Program-made: the position numbers and the translations under genes
Notes under the pieces: model-generated
Database searches by the model: none
The model's input: only the letters and a program-made list of their open reading frames with translations
Told to the model about the DNA's origin: nothing
Assembly (NCBI GenBank): GCA_008828725.1
Contig: MEHQ01000050.1
Location: 62,001 to 126,000, forward strand
From: Saccharina japonica
Lineage: Eukaryota; Sar; Phaeophyceae; Laminariales; Laminariaceae
Direction: 5' to 3'
Length of the DNA: 64,000 nt
Shown here: piece by piece, positions 59,695-64,000 of the stretch
Layout of the letters: the number at the start of each line of letters is the position of its first letter
How positions within the stretch are numbered: the first letter of the stretch is position 1

Positions 59695-60565
59695 ACGTGC
59701 AAAACATTCCCCCACAAACAGACACACGCCCTGCAATCGACGGCCTCAGATTGTGTCCCCCTCATACGGGATGTATATTCTGCACGAGGACATATAAAAC
59801 CCGTACGTACGCGCGATCGACGTATCACACTCAGCTAGCTAAAGATGGTTCCCAGATTCGTAAGAACCGGGTACCCGGAGGCGGGTACTCGGAACCGTCG
59901 GTACCGGTACCGTCCCGGTTTCATTTTTATTATCCGCGGTACTGGGTATCCCGGGTACCCGGGTTCCCGGGTACCCGTTATTAGTTACGCTCCGCGGAGC
60001 CCCCGATAGACAGCGCACAGCGTACAGCGCACAGCATACCCTACCTACCTTCACACAACACGCCATACACACACGAGACCCCTACCAGGTACCAGCGGAA
60101 TAGAGGTGGCTCCCGAATTCGTGGGAACCGGGTACCCGGAACCGTCGGTACCGGTACCGTCCCGGTTCCATTTTTATTACCCGCGGTACTTTGTATCCCG
60201 GGTACCCGGGTTCCCGGGTACTCGGGTACCCGGGTTCTTTCGCATTTTTAAAAATCGAGAGAGGCGACATGGAGGCTTGTCCACCCACTTTTCGCCTCAC
60301 CACGCCTCACCACCCCGCCTGACGACCGTTCACGCCGCTCACACACAAGAATGGAGCAAAATGTACATGTAACCCCGGGTACTCGGGTACCCGGGTACCC
60401 GGGATACCGAGTACCGCGGGTACCCGGGACGGTACTGGTCAAATCCCACCGAAGGCGGTACTGGTCCCGGTTCCAATTTTTGAATCCGGGAGCCATCTCT
60501 ACAGCTACGTAGCAAAGATGAGTTTCGACGAAATCCTCTATCTCACAGCAGCTGTTGTTTGTTTG
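59695..60565 (+). repeat. MSFDEIL-peptide repeat split by a GGGTACCCGGG element
   Basis: CPPHTGCIFCTRTYKTRTY then STYHTQLAK ends near 59849, and the same frame type resumes at 60511 with YVAKMSFDEILYLTA. Confidence 0.6.
59846..60510. mobile_element. GGGTACCCGGG-rich inverted-repeat element
   Basis: Left end AGATGGTTCCCAGATTCG, right end the complement of GAGATGGCTCCCGGATTC, and a third internal start at 60105. Between them are palindromic TCCCGGGTACCCGGG and GGTACCGGTACCGTCCCGG strings. CAGCTAGCTAAAGATG (left) and CAGCTACGTAGCAAAGATG (right) look like an imperfect target duplication. Confidence 0.55.
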
Positions 60566-60624
60566 TTTTATTATTTTATATATCTACGACGTGCTATATA
60601 AAAGTGAATCCGTTTGCATTTTCC

Positions 60625-60953
60625 CATTTTTTTTTGTTGCCATCCTATTTATTATTTTCGCCCTTCCATTCTTTCTCCCTATTTAGCCGTAACTTAGATC
60701 CGGGGCCACCAAGTAGGCTCATCTCCCCCCTCCCCACTACGGTACGTGCCTTGCATTTTTATTGCGAGAAGATGTTAGCACCTTCTTCCCTCGTCAACTC
60801 TCGTCGAGTTGTGCTTACCCACGCTATCATTTGAGCTCTCGCCAGTTGGGCCATGGTGTCATTTCAGAATGAAAATCTCCATACGGAGACACGAACCCTC
60901 GACTTCCAACTCAACAGGCTTCGTTGTTACCTGCTGAACCACCGGGGCGACCG
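60625..60953 (-). mobile_element. tRNA-headed SINE, full-length copy C
   Basis: Minus strand: GGTCGCCCCGGTGGTTCAGC (A-box-like TGGTTCAGCAGG), B-box-like GGGTTCGTGTC about 40 nt on, then body GCGTGGGTAAGCACAACTCG, GTACCGTAGTGGGGAG, GATCTAAGTTACGGC and an A-rich tail. Total about 330 bp. Confidence 0.8.
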
Positions 60954-61004
60954 GCTTTATATGCGTACGAGTATTGCATGTCATTCGTATGATACCAGGT
61001 GGGT

Positions 61005-61785
61005 ACCAGGGCTTGTCCTGGGCCGTTTGTCCGGGCCGGGCCAGGCCGGGCCGGGCCGATCTGAAAATTGTGACCAGCCGGGCCGGGCCGGGCCGGGCCG
61101 AGACGTTTGAAAAAGTGATGGGCAGGGCCGGGCCGGGCCGTCAACATTTGAAAATGTGATGGGCTGGGCTGGGCCGGGCCGCGGCCCATGCCTCGAAAAT
61201 TTGATGGGCCGGGCCGGGTCGCGGCCCATCCTCTGATAATCTGATGGGGCGGGCCGGGCCGCGCCCATCCTCTCGAAATTTGATGGGCCGGGCCGGGCCG
61301 CGGTCCATGAGATGTGGGCTCTACATGGGCCGCTCCGCCCGGCCCATGAGGCGGCCCATGTGTTTTGACGGGCCGGCCCGGACCGCTGCCCATGATATAT
61401 GGTGTGCTACCGATGCTGCTACTAGGACCTCCACTGTGCCCATGAGGGGGCTCACGTGTTTTGACGGGCCCGCCCGGGCCGCGGCCTCTAATATGTGGTG
61501 TAATACTGCTACTTAGTATATACAGCTACGACCTTTTGGGTGTACTTGGGTCGATGTCCGCCAAAAACAGCTACGTTCGTACGATGTATCTCTGGCAAAT
61601 CTCATCGGGTACTATGATGCCTTGTGCAAATGTCGAATGAAAGCCTTGGTACCTTGGCGGGTGTACGGACGACACTTCTCGCCGTCTCCGCGACGCAGGC
61701 AGCGTGTCGCTCTTGCTTTGGTTCGTCCCGCGGCAGAGGAATGTACCGCAGCAGTAGTACCGGGTGTTGCAGCAGCATGTGATAC
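61005..61785 (-). repeat. GGCCCGGCCC minisatellite element, long inverted copy
   Basis: Reverse counterpart of 25755-26605 with both leader and core conserved (TGCCCATGATATATGGTGTG, CCCATGAGGGGGCTCACGTG). Confidence 0.75.
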
Positions 61786-62485
61786 CCGTTGACATCCAGC
61801 ACATCCAGTGTCTGCCGATTCTTCATCCTACAGTAGTAGAGAGATACCAGTTATGTGGCGACCAAAACTACGACACAGAGATACTACGCTACAATCCAGA
61901 AATCAGAGCAGTCAATACAAATCCATATACGACAGGCACGACCTACGAGTACTTTGCTACGTAGCAACCGAGCTGCTTGAAAGAGAACAAATAAAACAAA
62001 CGCGAATAAGGAATAATAAAGAGTAAAAACAAAATATTGAAAAAAAATCAACAAACAAACCAAAACGATGACAAAAGACAAAGAAAGGAAGTGTCGTGCT
62101 TCTCCCGGAGGAGATGTGACAGAAACATATTATAACATGAAGAAAATGAAAACAATGTAAACAGAGCAAGACTAACAACCAAAGAAAACGATAGGCAACC
62201 GAAGCACACCGAAAGCACCTTCCAGGCATCCGAGGCAGATGTGTAACCGGTTCGGTCAGCTAGTCGGTCTGGTTCTACCAGCTAGTCGGTCTGGTACCTT
62301 GCTACTTTGTCTGCCGTCTCATTCCTACTTTCGTCCGCCGCGGTTTCCCCACGAACCGTCCGCCCCCCCGTCTCCATTTCCTTGGGCGCCACCCATACAA
62401 CGGGTGCGCTGCGGTTCCTACGTACTCAATTACGTTTCGTCTTCGTGCCACACACGAAAAACAGGAAATAGAGGAGGGAATAACA
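61785..62485 (-). mobile_element. LINE 3' region, longest minus-strand copy
   Basis: On the minus strand it runs from TTTCCTGTTTTTCGTGTGTG and CACCCGTTGTATGGGTGGCG through GGAGAAGCACGACACTTCC to AGACACTGGATGTGCTGGAT near 61790. The short coding remnant GGCAGACAAAGTAGCAAGG matches 21318-21340. The extreme 3' tail is missing. Confidence 0.72.
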
Positions 62486-62539
62486 AAAATAAAATGAATA
62501 TATACGTACGTATGTATGATATGTATATGATATATTTAT

Positions 62540-62745
62540 TTTTATAAATTTTATTTTCATCCCATCGATTATCTTCGCCCTTCCTTTCTCTCTCCTTCCT
62601 GGTCGTAACTCAGATCCGGGGTCACAAAGTAGGCTCTTCTCCCTCCTCCCCCACTACGGTTCTTGCCTTGCATTTTTATCGCGAGAAGTTTTCAGCACTT
62701 GCTTCCCTCGTCGACTTGCGTCGGATTCCGCCTACCCATGCACGT
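62540..62745 (-). mobile_element. SINE, 5'-truncated copy
   Basis: Minus strand GGGTAGGCGGAATCCGACGC to AATCGATGGGATG with an A/T tail; head missing. Confidence 0.72.
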
Positions 62746-62944
62746 AGCTAAACAATCGAAGAAAACCTAAGAAAATATGGAAGGACAAGAAAACATAAGG
62801 GCAAAAGCGACCACGACAAAACAAAATAAAATAAATAAAACACCGTGGTCACCTTTGCCTTTGTTTTGTCTTGTCCCTCCGTATTTGTTTAAGACATTTA
62901 TTTATTTTTAAATGCCCTGGTCGCCTTTGCCTTGGTTTTGTATC

Positions 62945-63566
62945 GGGCAGCGGCCAAAAACAGGTACATCTGGTCCGTTCGGGGCCAAAAACAGGTACAC
63001 ACTAAAATCAAGTTTAAAACGCACCCCACGAACCTGCCGTTCCTTGCAACGCAAAGTGGAGTTTTTTCATGTTCTTCGTGCTCGCCCGGTGGCTACGTAT
63101 ACGAGTAGCTGCTATTAACAGTACGAGGAACGAACGCCTGCTGCGGTATTCTCCCTTCTCAGCTTGCGACACCCCCGGTATTCCAAGTCAGCCACAATCC
63201 CGAACGGGAGCCTTCTATATCGTATTATTTCGGCGTAGGTGTGCAGGCAGATATGTGTGCCGCTCGAGTGGCGTGTATTGCGAGGTGCAAAGGGAGAAGG
63301 GGGTCTCCGCGTACGTCGGCATTTGTATAGGGGGCATAGTGTGGAACTATGAAGGTTCTCTGATTGGCTTAAAAGCGACAAAAAAAGGTGGAAGTCAAGC
63401 AGAGTGGACAAAATCAGGTATACCTGGGTTTAAAATAGGCACCAACCGGTACAACGAGTTTTGGACCAATGGCAGGGCACGTGGAGTGCGCTTTTGACTT
63501 GATTTTTAGTATGTGCCTGTTTTTGGCCGCAAAGGGACCAGGTATACCTTTTTTTGGCCACTGCCC
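62945..63566. mobile_element. GGCCAAAAACAGG TIR element with near-perfect 9-bp duplication (MULE-like)
   Basis: Left GGGCAGCGGCCAAAAACAGG and right complement of GGGCAGTGGCCAAAAAAAGG; arms of about 110 bp. Flanking 9-mers TTTTGTATC (62936-62944) and TTTTTTATC (63567-63575) agree at 8 of 9. The 622-bp element is non-coding. Confidence 0.8.
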
Positions 63567-63579
63567 TTTTTTATCGTCC

Positions 63580-64000
63580 TTCCGTATTTGTTTATTAACG
63601 TTTGTACTATTGCCGGCAACGAAACGTTTTGAATGTTTCCGCAAAACAATATATTTTACGAGCGCAATGAGATACGAATAGCTGGTGTCGGAAAGTTGCC
63701 TACTAGTACGGAGGACCATAGTAATATAGGACCAAATATTGTTATAGTAGTAAAAATAGGTAAATATATAGGGTTTTGTGTGTACCGTTGGTCCTATTTA
63801 CTACACTAGCCCACCCCGTAATAGGACGACATAAAACAAACATAAAACTGCTGCCACAATAGCCAACAAACTATGGGGATCAATGACCATTGTTACCAGC
63901 ATTTTAGGCCTGGCTACGAGCTGGTTCAGGCGTATCACCCCAAATTTCGTCTGTCACGAATGCCGCATGCAATAGCAACTACAATGTCACATCGTAGTTG
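63580..64000. other. No recognisable feature
   Basis: AT-rich sequence. TAATAGGAC-type strings appear on both strands near 63720-63830 but define no element. Confidence 0.3.

Noticed and set aside
60861..60953. A tRNA gene on the minus strand at the SINE head
   Set aside because: Stem pairing is poor and the sequence continues into the SINE body found at other loci, so it is a tRNA-derived promoter region rather than a tRNA gene.

Overview
This is a repeat-dominated stretch of a eukaryotic nuclear genome. Spliceosomal introns with GT-AG borders, LINE-type reverse transcriptase remnants, tRNA-headed SINEs, TIR transposons, minisatellites, a satellite array and interstitial TTAGGG-type repeats all point that way. 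There are no operons, no CRISPR array, and no rRNA or free-standing tRNA gene that I could see. The one well-supported host gene is a secretory-type carbohydrate sulfotransferase. Together with LINE reverse transcriptase fragments of a kind I associate with brown algae and related stramenopiles, this suggests a phaeophyte-like alga. That assignment is inference only, because no rRNA or other marker is present.

Layout. 0.4-1.3 kb: GGTACCGGTA minisatellite element. 2.0-4.1 kb: foldback element with arms of about 0.55 kb around a 30-bp minisatellite. 4.1-8.7 kb: old repeats, including a 254-bp tandem repeat with an inverted copy. 8.8-9.8 kb: long-TIR element with a perfect 9-bp target duplication. 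11.0-16.4 kb (minus strand): three-exon sulfotransferase gene, intron 2 filled with transposon debris. 17.0-18.7 kb: TIR element with palindromic GGGGCCCC ends. 20.0-21.8 kb: LINE 3' part. 22.7-26.6 kb: cluster of GC-rich and GGTACC minisatellite elements with a nested SINE. 26.7-28.1 kb: LINE 3' end interrupted by a TIR element with a GC-rich core. 28.1-31.3 kb: TAAC-rich degenerate repeats holding another TIR element. 32.2-33.1 kb: second 9-bp-TSD-like element. 35.6-38.4 kb: tandem segmental duplication, one copy carrying a LINE insertion that the other lacks. 39.5-41.5 kb: near-identical direct repeats. 43.7-45.35 kb: about 550 uninterrupted TTG units inside a LINE coding region, with an ambiguous base at 45349. 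45.9-55.9 kb: block with related inverted termini holding a 197-bp telomere-like satellite, CCGCGGG minisatellites and a second retroelement split by a LINE. 56.5-63.6 kb: more LINE 3' ends, SINEs, TIR elements and GC-rich minisatellites.

How the parts relate. Most of the many short open frames are translations of tandem repeats or of transposon parts. The sulfotransferase is the only gene for which I could join exons with matching splice phases (360 residues). The rest is best read as layers of nested mobile elements: SINEs inside minisatellite elements, TIR elements inside LINE tails, and LINE tails inside other retroelements. I found no convincing new multi-gene system. The most unusual observations are the non-autonomous element families themselves.
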